From Hormiphora californensis (taxonomy: Eukaryota > Ctenophora > Tentaculata > Cydippida > Pleurobrachiidae), in contig CM035362.1 in NCBI GenBank assembly GCA_020137815.1, positions 2,750,391 to 2,814,390 of the forward strand: a DNA stretch of 64,000 bases. Direction: 5' to 3'. Shown here piece by piece: positions 22,114 through 32,856 of the stretch; position 1 is the first letter of the stretch, and each line of letters opens with the position of its first letter. A program made the position numbers and the translations under genes. The notes beneath the pieces are model-generated. The model searched no databases. It had not been told where the DNA came from and was given only the letters and a program-made list of their open reading frames with translations.

Positions 22114-22505
22114 TGAGTAAACACACACACACACACACGCATTGAGCAAATGAGCAAGCTCAATGTTTAGCTATTCACCGGCTGGGTATAGGGCTACAAG
22201 GATTGTTTCTATCCGGATTTACCAGTATAAGAGGTACTGAAAACCACTACTAGTGGTTGGGAGTAATGGCCGAGTGTTATGAGAGCTAAGTGGACCCCCG
22301 GTTACAGGCAATGTTAACGGGGAGCGAAGCTTAGACGGTCCAGCTGTGATCCACCCAACCTTTTAAACTCGTATATCCGAATGAACTTGACACATGTGGG
22401 CAATAGCGATCCTACTATATCTTACCAGTACCTCAGCCCTATTATACCCAGCCGGTGAATAGCTAAACATTGAGCTTGCTCAATGCGTGTGTGTGTGTTT
22501 ACTCA
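22114..22505. mobile_element. TIR element with TGAGTAAACAC ends and a structured core
   Basis: Arms of about 75-80 bp, containing a CA repeat and TGAGCAAGCTCAATG, enclose about 240 bp of non-palindromic core that includes CCACTACTAGTGG. No ORF. The arms read TGAGTAAAC and GTTTACTCA at the outer edges. Confidence 0.8.
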
Positions 22506-23279
22506 CTTTTAGTTAACCCCCAAAATTGCTGATTTCTAAACCCCGTATGATCTTTTTAGGACTTGCGTGAAATAATAATAAAATGTGAATTAGGCACAAA
22601 CATTGACCATTAAATCAATTCGGTTCTCTAACACAGTTTGAGTTAATTCCCTTTAGCGACGGATTAGCCGACATGTATGATAGCAGCATAGGATCTGTGC
22701 TATTTTTCCTAACTCCAAATTTAAATCATATTTTCACTCCTATATAGGACTTGGCTGGCTTGAGTGAGATAGAGATATCTGATATGAGTGATACATGAAT
22801 CCGTCTTCCTCCGCACTCGTCACCTCGCTAATCGCTGCGTAATTCTGCCGCGTAATTCGGCCTAAAAGGCGTATTTCAGCCTAAATTTTGCCGAATTCTG
22901 CCCATGGAACAAGGGTGTAAGCCTCCCTTTGCACACAGACACACACATAATGAACAAATCGCGGTAAGGTAGTCAAATTGGGCTTGTTCCATGATGCTGT
23001 GTGCAGAGACTCTGTAGCAGAGTGTAGCTAATAAATTGATTAAACACATACAAATGAGTAGCTATCAGCACGTGATCACGTCGCGGCAGCTACTCATTTC
23101 TTTGTCTGTTTTCTTTCCCTTACTAGCTCCCCAAATTGTTCTACACAGTACACACCAAACAGTAAGTTAACCCGGTATAATAAATGCGCTCTAGTAACTT
23201 TTGTTCAATACACATCTTGAATCTTGAATCTTGAATCTCTGCTCCCGCTGTATGAAGTGCACTATTGAAACCTATTGTA
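22506..23279. other. Non-coding spacer
   Basis: Contains a short foldback (AAATGAGTAGCT with its complement, 23052-23100) and four TCTTGAA tandem hexamer-like units near 23214-23236. No gene seen. Confidence 0.45.
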
Positions 23280-25062
23280 CAGTCGGACCCCGATTTAGTG
23301 GCCCCCGATTTAGTGGCACCCCGATTTAGTAGCAGGATTTTTTTCCCCCAAAAATTTTTTGAATTTTTTTGTGAAATTTAAAAAAAAAATTTCAAAGGAA
23401 TAACAACCACGTCCGAATCGTGTTTCGAATCAGTGAATCTTATCGCATGTCCTGCTGCTAATTAGACGGTTCGGAACGAACCGATACGTGATCCCCATGG
23501 GGCCATTGAATCATAAGTTCACCGAGCGTCAAAATTTCGATTCGATGGGGATCACGTTTCGATTCGTTCCGAACCGTCTAATTAGCAGCAGGACATGCGA
23601 TAAGATGCACCGATTCAAAACACGATTCGGACGTGGCTTGTATACCTTTAAAAAAATTTAAAACTTTTTTTTGCAAAATTTTACAGTACGATTGTCGGCA
23701 GGTCGGTAGAACTTCGACAGAATTTAGGGCAGGTCAATTTAGGGCAGGTCTGAATTTAGGGCAGGTCTGAATACTCAGAGTGACTGAATGATCTTATGAT
23801 GGTTGAGAGTGAGTTAGGAGGATACAAATTTCTCCGGCACCTTAATTCCAATGGTTCTGAAATTTTGACACAATGTTGTTGAGCTTATGCCAGATATGTG
23901 TACAGAGTTTCAAGTCCAAAACTGCAGAAATTCATTAATGAACCTAAATTCCTGTTTTTAAGCCAATGCAGGTGTTCTCTATTCCATGTATTTTCGTTTT
24001 CCAGGAACCTCTTTGCACTCCACGCTGGATATGTGATACTGGGTACAACAGAGGGCATTGGAGACCAATTGCAATCTTGCTAACAAGATTTTGTCACACC
24101 CTGGTTACGTTTCTTGTTGCTTGCATGGAGGTCACATGACGCTTGTTGTTACCAATCAGTATAAACATTAGCAAGCTTTCGATTTACTAATGTCTCAACT
24201 AACGGTTTGTCAATGAACTATCGGTTAAATGTAAATTTATGCCGTTATTAACGAAAAATTGGAGAAAAATCGAAAATTCTCTCCTCTCAAGCTCATATCT
24301 CGCTCCCTGGTCACCTCTTTCTCAGATCACGCGGTCCACGCCAGCCTAGGCTGACGTGGCAGCTTCTCCTCTCGGCACGTCGCACAATCCCCTGTTCGTG
24401 GCTTCTCGCTATTCCTACTCATCTAAAACATTGACCCAAATTCTTATCTTCTAATATCTCTCCATAACTATTGTAACAAGTAAATAATATTAAATTGACC
24501 TGCCCTAAATTCCGACCTGCCCTAAATTCAGACCTGCCCTAAATTCAGACCCGCCCTAAATTCAGAGCTGCCCTAAATTCAGACCTGCCCTAAATTCTGT
24601 CGAAGTTTTACCGACCTGCCCGATTGTCAATGCTTTGATCGGTGCTCCCCATAAATTTTGAGAGAAAAAGTTATTTTGAAATTTTGATACTTCCTCACCC
24701 GCTTAGGGTACCTCGATTCGGCATGGTATCACGTATCGGTTCGTTTCGAACCCGCTAATTAGATAGGACATCCAGGAAGCTGCACCGATTCGAAACACAA
24801 ATCGGACGGGCTGGTATAACTTAGACAATTTTTCACAACTTTTTTGAAAAAGTTATTTGATAGTTTTCTATTTCTAATCAGAAATGATCATGTCATCAAT
24901 ACATGAATATTGCATATAACAGTTAGAGGTGTCTTAGTATAGCATTTTGGGCATAAAATAGGTTTTTATGGGCCAAATATGGCTCACCCTGATTTAGTGG
25001 CACCCCGATTTAGTGGCGGGATTTCTTTCCCCCGAGGATGCCACTAAATCGGGGTCCGACTG
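23280..25062. mobile_element. pogo-like TIR element, 1.78 kb, with nested insertion
   Basis: Starts CAGTCGGACCCCGATTTAGT and ends in the complement, with TA on both sides. The left half contains a large foldback (23405-23640, around ATTAGACGGTTCGGAACGAA). A GGCAGG-family element is inserted at 23697-24620. No transposase frame is visible, so it is nonautonomous. Confidence 0.8.
23697..24620. mobile_element. GGCAGGTCGG-family TIR element, deletion derivative
   Basis: TIR GGCAGGTCGGTAGAACTTCG, subterminal repeats of GAATTTAGGGCAGGTCT, and perfect 8-bp TSD CGATTGTC (23689-23696 and 24621-24628). Relative to 27921-29619 (reversed) it lacks the ORF1p-like exon, but keeps the exon's acceptor (TTTTCCAG at 23996-24003) and first ~45 bases. 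Confidence 0.88.
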
Positions 25063-25311
25063 TATCAGGCTTTGTCAAAATAGTAGTTTTCGCTACTACA
25101 TTTGCCCCCGCTTTTTCGCTATGGACGTCATAGCCACAGTTCTCGCGTGCTCCACAATGAGAATAGGGTCAGGCCAGTGCTCTGACAGACCCTACTAGTA
25201 GAGGCAATAAGCACACTCGCCCTCCGAGATTTCTGTGAAACTTCTCCCATACTAAAGGGTGGTATTGGAGGTTAGAATACCGCTGAGTCTAAATCTGGAA
25301 AATTTTGGGTA

Positions 25312-26903
25312 GGGTAAGCTGGGGCAAAAGTGGCCCATTTTTAACGTTTTAGGTTCTAAAATACGCAATTTATACAGAAAAAAAATATATAGGCTATCCA
25401 ATGAAACCTTTTCCTTTCAGCCGAGCTAAATTTTAAAATCTACAAGACACAAGTTAATTAATCAATTAAAACAATTTGGTGAAGCTTTTTTTGGAAATTT
25501 GCACCGGGGCAAAGTGGCCCAAGCCAATAGCATTGCTCGATTTTATCACATGCCTGCTGTGTCAGGGGCAGATGGCCCATGTTCTGCACCGGAACATGGG
25601 CCAATTTGCCCCTAATTTGACCGTCTGGACTACATTTTTGTTCTGGACCACTTTGCCCCAGTGCATTCCAATGTCACGTGGTATTGTAGGACTAGAGGTG
25701 GACCACTTTGCCCCAGAGTGGACCACTTTGCCCCGGAGAGTGGGCCATATTTGCCCCGATTTCACAAAATTGATAATTAAGACAAAAAATTGCCAATTTC
25801 TTCAAAATTTTTATATGTATGTACCACGTTTTAGAGAATTATAATGCCTAACTGTTGTATCGGTTTTTATTAAGCATTTTTTTGAGGGTTTGAAGCACGA
25901 GTGGACAGAGTGTGAAGCAGTGTGGATTTTGTATACCTAGGATACTTTTTGGACAGTTTATCATTTTATGTCAGTTATTTTCTTCAGTTTTTTTCCCACG
26001 ATATGTGAGCCGTTGTTAGTCAGTTATGTTCCATTATGGTCTTGATATAGTAAATTTTTCCCTAGCTTTGTATCCCGCTCTGATTGTCTTTCAGTGGCAG
26101 CAGTTATCCTTTGATCTGTTGCCCCTGGAGGGTATGGGCGGAATATAAGCACGTCTATTATTATTAATTGCCGATCTTCGACCTACGCGTCAAAATCGTG
26201 ATATTATTGCTGGCTTAGATCGGACCACCCTTGTGGACACGAGTAACAGTCACAAGTGCTCCTCTACTTTGCGCGATAGCTTCTTCCATAGGGTCACCAG
26301 GTCCTGGAATTTGCTACCGTACGAACTTCGACAGAGTGACACGTTGCCCATCTTCCTGACTGGGCTCAAGAGCTACCTTTTCAGTGATATTGATATCGAC
26401 AATATTCTATAATTATTCCATCACCTTCACCTTCTCACTTCATGAATGTTCCAATTGCTCACCGCTGCCACTGCTGCGGGACGCCCCTCTCCCCGTGGCT
26501 CCCCCTCTCTAACTGTTAATCTAGTCTAGCAGCAACAACGATATATTTTTAACTTATTTACCTGTAAAACTTAGCTACATCTAGAGGGGCTTCTTAAGTG
26601 CGGGATTCCTGTGTGAAGCCCTCAGACGCACGGTGTGTGATATTATTTGATATTTAAAAATGCGAATTGTTTCCGTGATCGTTTGAAACTTCTTCCAAAA
26701 AAAAATTATTATTATTAACAGGCAGTTTTTGCAAAATTCAAATCGGCCAACCCAAACAGAAATGACAGCAGTTTTAAAATTCGGAACAGAACGAGCAGGT
26801 CTCCGCTGGAGAAAAAGTCACGTGACCACATGTTATTACTAGGGCCACTTTGCCCCATACATGGGCCACATTACCCCGCTGGGCAATTTGCCCCAGCTTA
26901 CCC
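25312..26903. mobile_element. TA-flanked TIR element (GGGTAAGCTGGGGCAAA)
   Basis: 1.59-kb element with TIR GGGTAAGCTGGGGCAAA and TA target on both sides. The left region repeats GGACCACTTTGCCCC. The interior carries LINE 3' fragments (26030-26720). No intact transposase. Confidence 0.82.
26030..26720 (+). pseudogene. Non-LTR retrotransposon 3' fragments
   Basis: Bases 26190-26412 encode an RT C-terminal tail in one frame (RDIIAGLDRTTLVDTS..., SFFHRVTRSWNLLPYELR, LKSYLF, stop). This wording is typical of CR1/Jockey-type LINEs. Two ATT-rich tails, near 26150-26168 and 26705-26718, suggest two adjacent 3' ends. Severely 5'-truncated. Confidence 0.7.
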
Positions 26904-27920
26904 TAATTGAAAAACGCCATAATGGCCTAAATCGCTATCGGTTTTGTCACCCCAGACTTCGTGGAGATGTCGGCTAGGATGCCAATATGCACCAAAATTA
27001 GACGTAGGCCTAAATTCGTCCGAAATCAGTCCGAAACCCCGGATAAACTGAATTTTGGTCACGTGACATGGGTCCAAAATCATTTTTTGCCATTTTTATC
27101 TCTTTCTGCTATGAATATCCCTTTAACGGTTCAGAAGTTAGAGTTTTGCAGTATCTCCGGAAGGGAGAGGTGAATATAGTTAGGGAGCGACTGAGCGAGA
27201 GAGAATGAGTGGAGTTACGATTGATAATATAAGCATAATAACGGGTGAAAACTAAAAATCTGGACATTTTTCTGTGAGCTCTAGCGCCGGACCCGTTTGA
27301 GATACAGCTTCAGGCCAGTAATAGAACGATTTTTCAGACAATTTTGAATCAGAATAACACAACGGGAAAAACTAAAATGTTCATTTTCATTGCGATATCG
27401 CATCATTTCCTCTTACCCCACCAAATCATGTAGTACGGAGATTTGAGATTTCTATGTGATCAGAAACGACCTTCCCGATGAGATAAAATTCTCAACATAA
27501 CTGCCAAGTTTCAACATTTTAGCTCATTGGGAAGTTAGTTTTCCACGTCATAAACGTTTTGAGAGATCGTCAAAATGGCGATTTCTCAAATTATGTACCT
27601 GTAAATTACGCTTTGTTTGTTACAGATGATTCTGTGATTAGAGATTATCGGAGTGTGAAACAAAGTTAATTTCGTTGAAAATTGTCTGAAAAAGCATTCT
27701 ATCGCTGCCCCGAAGCTGTATCTCAAAAAGAACAGGTGCTAGAGGTGCTAGAAAAGTGTGTAAATTTCAAGTACTACATGCTTTGGTGGGTCAAGAGGAA
27801 ATGATGCGATATCGCAATGAAAATGAACTTTTTAGTTTTTCCCGTTGTGTCATTCTGATTCAAAATTGTCTGAAAAATTGTTCTATCACTGGCCTGAAGC
27901 TGTATCTCAAACGAGGCCGG

Positions 27921-29619
27921 GGCAGGTCGGTAGAACTTCGACAGAATTTAGGGCAGGTCTGAATTTAGGGCAGCTCTGAATTTAGGGCGGGTCTGAATTT
28001 AGGGCAGGTCGGAATTTAGGGCAGGTCAATTTAATATTATTTACTTGTTACAATAGTTATGGAGAGATATTAGAAGATAAGAATTTGGGTCAATGTTTTA
28101 GATGAGTAGGAATAGCGAGAAGCCACGAACAGGGGATTGTGCGACGTGCCGAGAGGAGAAGCTGCCACGTCAGCCTAGGCTGGCGTGGACCGCGTGATCT
28201 GAGAAAGAGGTGACCAGGGAGCGAGATATGAGCTTGAGAGGAGAGAATTTTCGATTTTTCTCCAATTTTTCGTTAATAACGGCATAAATTTACATTTAAC
28301 CGATAGTTCATTGACAAACCGTTAGTTGAGACATTAGTAAATCGAAAACTTGCTAATGGAAGCTTGCTAATGCTTATACTGATTGGTAACAACAAGCGTC
28401 ATGTGACCTCCATGCAAGCAACAAGAAACTTAACCAGGGTGTGATAAAATCTTGTTAGCAAGATTGCAATAGGTCTAGAATTCCCTTTGATTTTGATTTT
28501 CAACGTTCAAATGAATACCGAAACAATATCATGTACCCAAAAGAACGAGGCAGGCTCACCGAATGAGCGCTTACACCGCCGAAACACTTTAAATCAACTA
28601 ATATGATATATAGAAATTAATATGGATTGTCCCCGTTTCATTTCTTCTCATCTCTTTTAATAACACTACCTCTCACAATGCCCCACTTAGCGTGTGGCTC
28701 AGTCTCTTTCTGTCTCTTTAACTCTGAAACGAGTCTCTTTCTCTCACTTCTCTCTTCAACAGTCCTGTCTGGACAAATGTACACGTCGTTCATCCCCTCC
28801 ACTTCCCTCAGCATCCCAGACCTTGCCAGAATGGAGCGTACCATATCTCGGTTGTGTAACACCACCTTGACAGGCCGCTTCTTCCCTTCCTTCTTCTCAC
28901 CTAGCCTCCTACAGCTTACCAGTTTCGGCTTCTCGTTTGTGTGTTCCAAAACATTCAGAACATCATCCTCAGTCGTCTCCTCTCCAACAGACTCCGTCAA
29001 CCCGTAGATCATCAAGTTGCTGGATCTGTCCTCCACACTGGACGCCTTCACCATGGCTGCTTGTAGCTTCCTAGGGGTAAGCGAGGCAGTGCAGCTCTTC
29101 TTCACAACTGCTGCATAGCCCTTCAGTTCTTCTTTGACAGAAGACATCGTATCTTCAATCTTCTTGCTCTTCTCAGAGAGAAGAGAGCCCTGGAGAGTTA
29201 TCACTGTCTCTTGACAAGTTAACAGCGCTTCCTGAGACTTAATAACGGTCTCTTGCATGGAATTGTACCCAGTATCACATATCCGGCGTGGAGTGCAAAG
29301 AGGTTCCTGGAAAACGAAAATACATGGAATAGAGAACACCTGCATTGGCTTAAAAACAGGAATTTAGGTTCATTAATGAATTTCTGCAGTTTTGGACTTG
29401 AAACTCTGTACACATATCTGGCATAAGCTCAACAACATTGTGTCAAAATTTCAGAACCATTGGAATTAAGGTGCCGGAGAAATTTGTATCCTCCTAACTC
29501 ACTCTCGACCATCATTTAAAGATCATTCACAGTCACTCTGAGTATTCAGACCTGCCCTAAATTCAGACCTGCCCTAAATTGACCTGCCCTAAATTCTGTC
29601 GAAGTTCTACCGACCTGCC
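27921..29619. mobile_element. GGCAGGTCGG-family TIR element carrying an ORF1p-like gene
   Basis: 1699-bp element with ~39-bp TIRs (GGCAGGTCGGTAGAACTTCG...), GAATTTAGGGC-type subterminal repeats at the left end, and a 9-bp direct repeat CGAGGCCGG (27912-27920 and 29620-29628). It carries one coding exon on the minus strand and no recognisable transposase. Confidence 0.88.
28638..29306 (-). CDS. LINE ORF1p-like protein inside a TIR element
   Basis: An open frame of about 223 codons follows an acceptor-like site (TTTTCGTTTTCCAG) at 29306 and ends in TGA at 28638. A helical, S/T-rich N-terminal part (CQETVITLQGSLLSEKSKKI) leads to SNLMIYGLTES, CRRLGEKKEGKKRPVKVVL and VYICPDRTVEERSERKRLV. This order (an RRM-like fold with a basic tail) matches ORF1-type nucleic-acid-binding proteins of LINEs and related animal transposons, named here from motif wording only. 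It would act as an RNA/DNA-binding accessory protein. The upstream exon is not identified; an internal ATG near 29260 could instead start it. Confidence 0.65.
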   Translation of the reverse strand, partial: EPLCTPRRICDTGYNSMQETVIKSQEALLTCQETVITLQGSLLSEKSKKIEDTMSSVKEELKGYAAVVKKSCTASLTPRKLQAAMVKASSVEDRSSNLMIYGLTESVGEETTEDDVLNVLEHTNEKPKLVSCRRLGEKKEGKKRPVKVVLHNRDMVRSILARSGMLREVEGMNDVYICPDRTVEERSERKRLVSELKRQKETEPHAKWGIVRGSVIKRDEKK

Positions 29620-29881
29620 CGAGGCCGGTGCTAGAGCACACAGAAAAATGTCCAGATTTTTAGTTGTCGCCCGTTAAGCATAATCCTCCGAGAGCTCCCC
29701 ATCTCTCATGCAGTGGAGGTGGACCTGGAAGTTAACGTGCAAGAATTTTTACACAGAGAAACCCACAAACCTAATGAAAATTATTTGAACACGTTTAACC
29801 CAGAAGACAAAATTGGCTTTTTGGATTAAATAGAATTTGATTTTCAGACTTTGATACACAATGACACAGTGGGTGTGTTAC

Positions 29882-30133
29882 CTGGTAAAATCCGACGTCT
29901 CCTGGGCATGGCCGGCTAAACTCAACGACACCCTGATACTCATTGAAATCCAACATCTTAAACGTAGTGTCACCTACTGCACACTTAAACGTGTGAAATG
30001 GAGTTGCAACCTTTTTGTCGTCTGGGTTTGTGGGTTTGCACAGAGAGAGCTCTCTGTTTGTCATTCTTCTTGTTTTGCTCACTCGATCACGGTCCATTAG
30101 AGGATGTGTGCTGCTTTCCAAAAGAATCATCAC
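29882..30133 (-). CDS. Possible exon of an unknown minus-strand gene
   Basis: The frame from ATG at 30133/30130 runs to a donor-like CCAG/GTAACA near 29882 and encodes a basic N-terminus followed by FHTFKCAVGDTTFKMLDF and ending in PGDVGFYQ. The 5' part (30037-30183) is duplicated at 31917-32065 without the rest. No family recognised and no continuation found; this may be a fragment or chance ORF. Confidence 0.25.
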
Positions 30134-30269
30134 AAATTATGTCCATGGTAACCTATTATTAATCAACCCCGTATGAAGAATTCGTCTGTCTGGTATTATA
30201 TTGTCAGTGTCATGGTAACCAACCCCTGTAATATCTCAGCTTTCTTTGGCCTTAAATGCTTATAACTCA

Positions 30270-31700
30270 TCGAAAAATAGGTCAAAACGGCTCAACCAAA
30301 AACAGTGTTGTAGAGAATTGTCAGGCGAACATTTGGGTACAAGATTGATGTTCCAAGTCTTACCAACCGTCAGATATATCGTCTTAAAGTCAAAAATACG
30401 TGTTCATGAAATCCGACCGGGGTTCACGTTTTGAAAAATTCACATATGCAAAGTTGCTCGGATCACATTGCATCCCTCATAAGAGTTTTAGGAAATTGTC
30501 TGGCGGTCACTTTGGTACCCGGGTTTTTGTCCTAGCTTAATGTTTCGACTGTCGGCAGGTCGGTAGAACTTCGACAGAATTTAGGGCAGGTCAATTTAGG
30601 GCAGGTCTGAATTTAGGGCAGCTCTGAATTTAGGGCAGCTCTGAATTTAGGGCGGGTCTGAATTTAGGTCTGAATACTCAGAGTGACTGAGAGTTAGTCA
30701 GATGAGAGTGAGTTAGGAGGATACAAATATTTAGGAATTCTTTGGGGGAGATTTAATATTATTTACTTGTTACAATAGTTATGGAGAGATATTAGAAGAT
30801 AGGAATTTGGGTCAATGTTTTAGATGAGTAGGAATAGCGAGAAGCCCTAAATTCAGACCTGCCCTAAATTTACCTGCCCTAAATTGACCTGCCCTAAATT
30901 CTGTCGAAGTTCTACCGACCTGCCCGACTGTCTTATGACTGTCTAAAGACGAAATTCAACCAACATTTTTGAGGGGATCACGTGTCATCAACAAATGGGT
31001 AAAATGGGTAGAAATTTATAAGGGCTTCATTGGAATCGTCTAAGGTTCATTTTTATACCATGATTTTATCCATAGCTCTACGTTTTAGTTGCGTTATGAC
31101 TGTAGGAACATAAAGATTTGTCTACGCTTAGTCTTAGTTGGTATAGGCTCACAACGCCTAATTAGGTGGCTCGATGTCGTGTGTAATCCCATGATAATCA
31201 GCACATATCGTCTCAATTTCATCTAGACACTTAACAGGGTTGTTATGACGATTTGGCAAGTCCCCTGTTAATGTGCAGGATACGCAAGTGGTCTATCTCA
31301 ACCCTATCATGCACTAAGATGTTATTCAAGCAGCAATGAGCTTCATAACAGGGCAAAATGTAATGCGATACCTGAGACCACTTTTGTGAAAATTCCAGTT
31401 CTGACAGTCATAAGACACTCTAAACATTGAGCTAGGACAAAAACTCGGGTACCAAAATGACCGCCAGACAATTTCATACAACTCTTATGAGGGATGCAAT
31501 GTGATCCGAGCAACTTTGCATTTGTGAATTTTTCAAAACGTGAACCCCGGTCGGATTTCATGAATACGTATTTTTGACTTTAAGACGATATATCTGACGG
31601 TTGGTAAGACTTGGAACATCAATCTTGTACCCAAATGTTCGCCTGACAATTCTCTACAACACTGTTTTTGGTTGAGCCGTTTTGACCAATTTTTCGATGA
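30270..31700. repeat. Foldback with ~300-bp arms, interrupted by a GGCAGG element
   Basis: 30270-30540 is the inverted complement of 31430-31700. The 371-bp GGCAGG element at 30554-30924 lies just inside the left arm. The segment 30037-30254 is repeated directly at 31917-32106, so the whole block sits between long direct repeats. Confidence 0.8.
30554..30924. mobile_element. GGCAGGTCGG-family TIR element, short derivative
   Basis: 371 bp, the family TIRs, and a perfect 8-bp TSD CGACTGTC (30546-30553 and 30925-30932). Confidence 0.9.
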
Positions 31701-32141
31701 GTTATGAGCATTTGAATGGAATCCACTCATCACCCAAAATCATAGGTCACGCAAAGACAGTGGGACACCCTGTACTACATGCTTTGGTGGGTCAAGAGGA
31801 AATGATGCGATATCGCAATGAAAATGAACTTTTTAGTTTTTCCCGTTGTGTTATTCTGATTCAAAATTGTCTGAAAAATCGTTCTATTACCGACCGTCGA
31901 ACAAGGCAAGAATTTTTAGTGCACAGAGAGAGCTCTCTGTTTGTCATTCTTCTTGTTTTGCTCACTCGATCCCGGTCCATTAGAGGATGTGTGCTGCTTT
32001 CCAAAAGAATCATCACAAATTATGTCCATGGTAACCTATTATTAATCAACCCCGTATGAAGAATTCATGTTCCTTTGAAATACGTATATATCTCAGCTTT
32101 CTTTGCCATGTCGATTGTCAATTTGATAGTACATATATACA

Positions 32142-32230
32142 GTCCGCGGACCCGGCCGATTTACCGGGCACCCCGATTTACCGGGCAAAACCCTTTCCCC
32201 CGAGCATCCCGGTAAATCGGGGTCCGACTG
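32142..32230. mobile_element. pogo-like MITE, CAGTC...GACTG, copy 2
   Basis: 89-bp element with TA target. The outer flanks extend the palindrome (TTTGATAGTACATA and its complement). Confidence 0.85.
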
Positions 32231-32386
32231 TATGTACTATCAAATCGATAATATGTAGGACCACTCAGGTCCCGGGTGAAAGGGGTTTTGTCCGTTAAAT
32301 CGTGGTGTTGTATCCGTCTGTCGTCGGCGTCATTTTTTAATGTGTCTCTCTCCCCTTCCCTCTCTTGATCTAAGGAATACTGATTA

Positions 32387-32637
32387 GGGGAGACTTGGGT
32401 AATATGGAATAGCAGGTCAAATAGTACTACGTTCTACTATCTACATACTACTATCTATGCGTGAGAGTGCCCCAATACAGACCACAATTAAACAGTTAGA
32501 ATATCAGGGAAATTTTGTTTGATTTTGGTGTAATTTTGAGCGTGATATTTTAGCTATTATCTTTCATACAGACCACAGACTTTATGACAGGTTGCAACAC
32601 CGTTCAGTCTGCTATCCCATATTACCCAAGTCTCCCC
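32387..32637. mobile_element. TA-flanked MITE (GGGGAGACTTGGGTAATATGG ends)
   Basis: 251-bp element with ~30-bp TIRs GGGGAGACTTGGGTAATATG and TA on both sides, directly upstream of the sulfotransferase gene. Confidence 0.85.
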
Positions 32638-32856
32638 TATCTATTGTGGTTCTCCAATAGGTGTGCCGTGAAACTTGATATCTTCCTGTGTTACGTTACA
32701 AACTAGATAAGACTTGAGTTCAGTGACTGTTCAAGTGTTGACTGTTTTTTGTTGTTTATTTCTTGCTATTTAGGTGTTCACTACAACATTATACGTCATG
32801 TCATATTCACGCCTGAAAATCTAACTTATATTTTATACAGGTGTATTATATGTGTT

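Larger units (their letters stand above)
27245..29665. repeat. Large foldback interrupted by a GGCAGG element
   Basis: The arm at 27245-27440 is complementary to 27770-27920 continuing at 29629-29665. The second arm was split by the 1.7-kb insertion at 27921-29619. Another piece of the same arm is at 31770-31885. Confidence 0.75.

Noticed and set aside
23697-24620. Telomere-like TTAGGG motifs
   Set aside because: They occur within a 17-18 bp subterminal repeat (GAATTTAGGGCAGGTCT) of a TIR element, not as contiguous TTAGGG arrays.
32749-32856. N-terminal extension of the sulfotransferase from an upstream ATG
   Set aside because: An acceptor-like TTTTATACAG lies inside it, and the shorter start gives the normal type II membrane arrangement.
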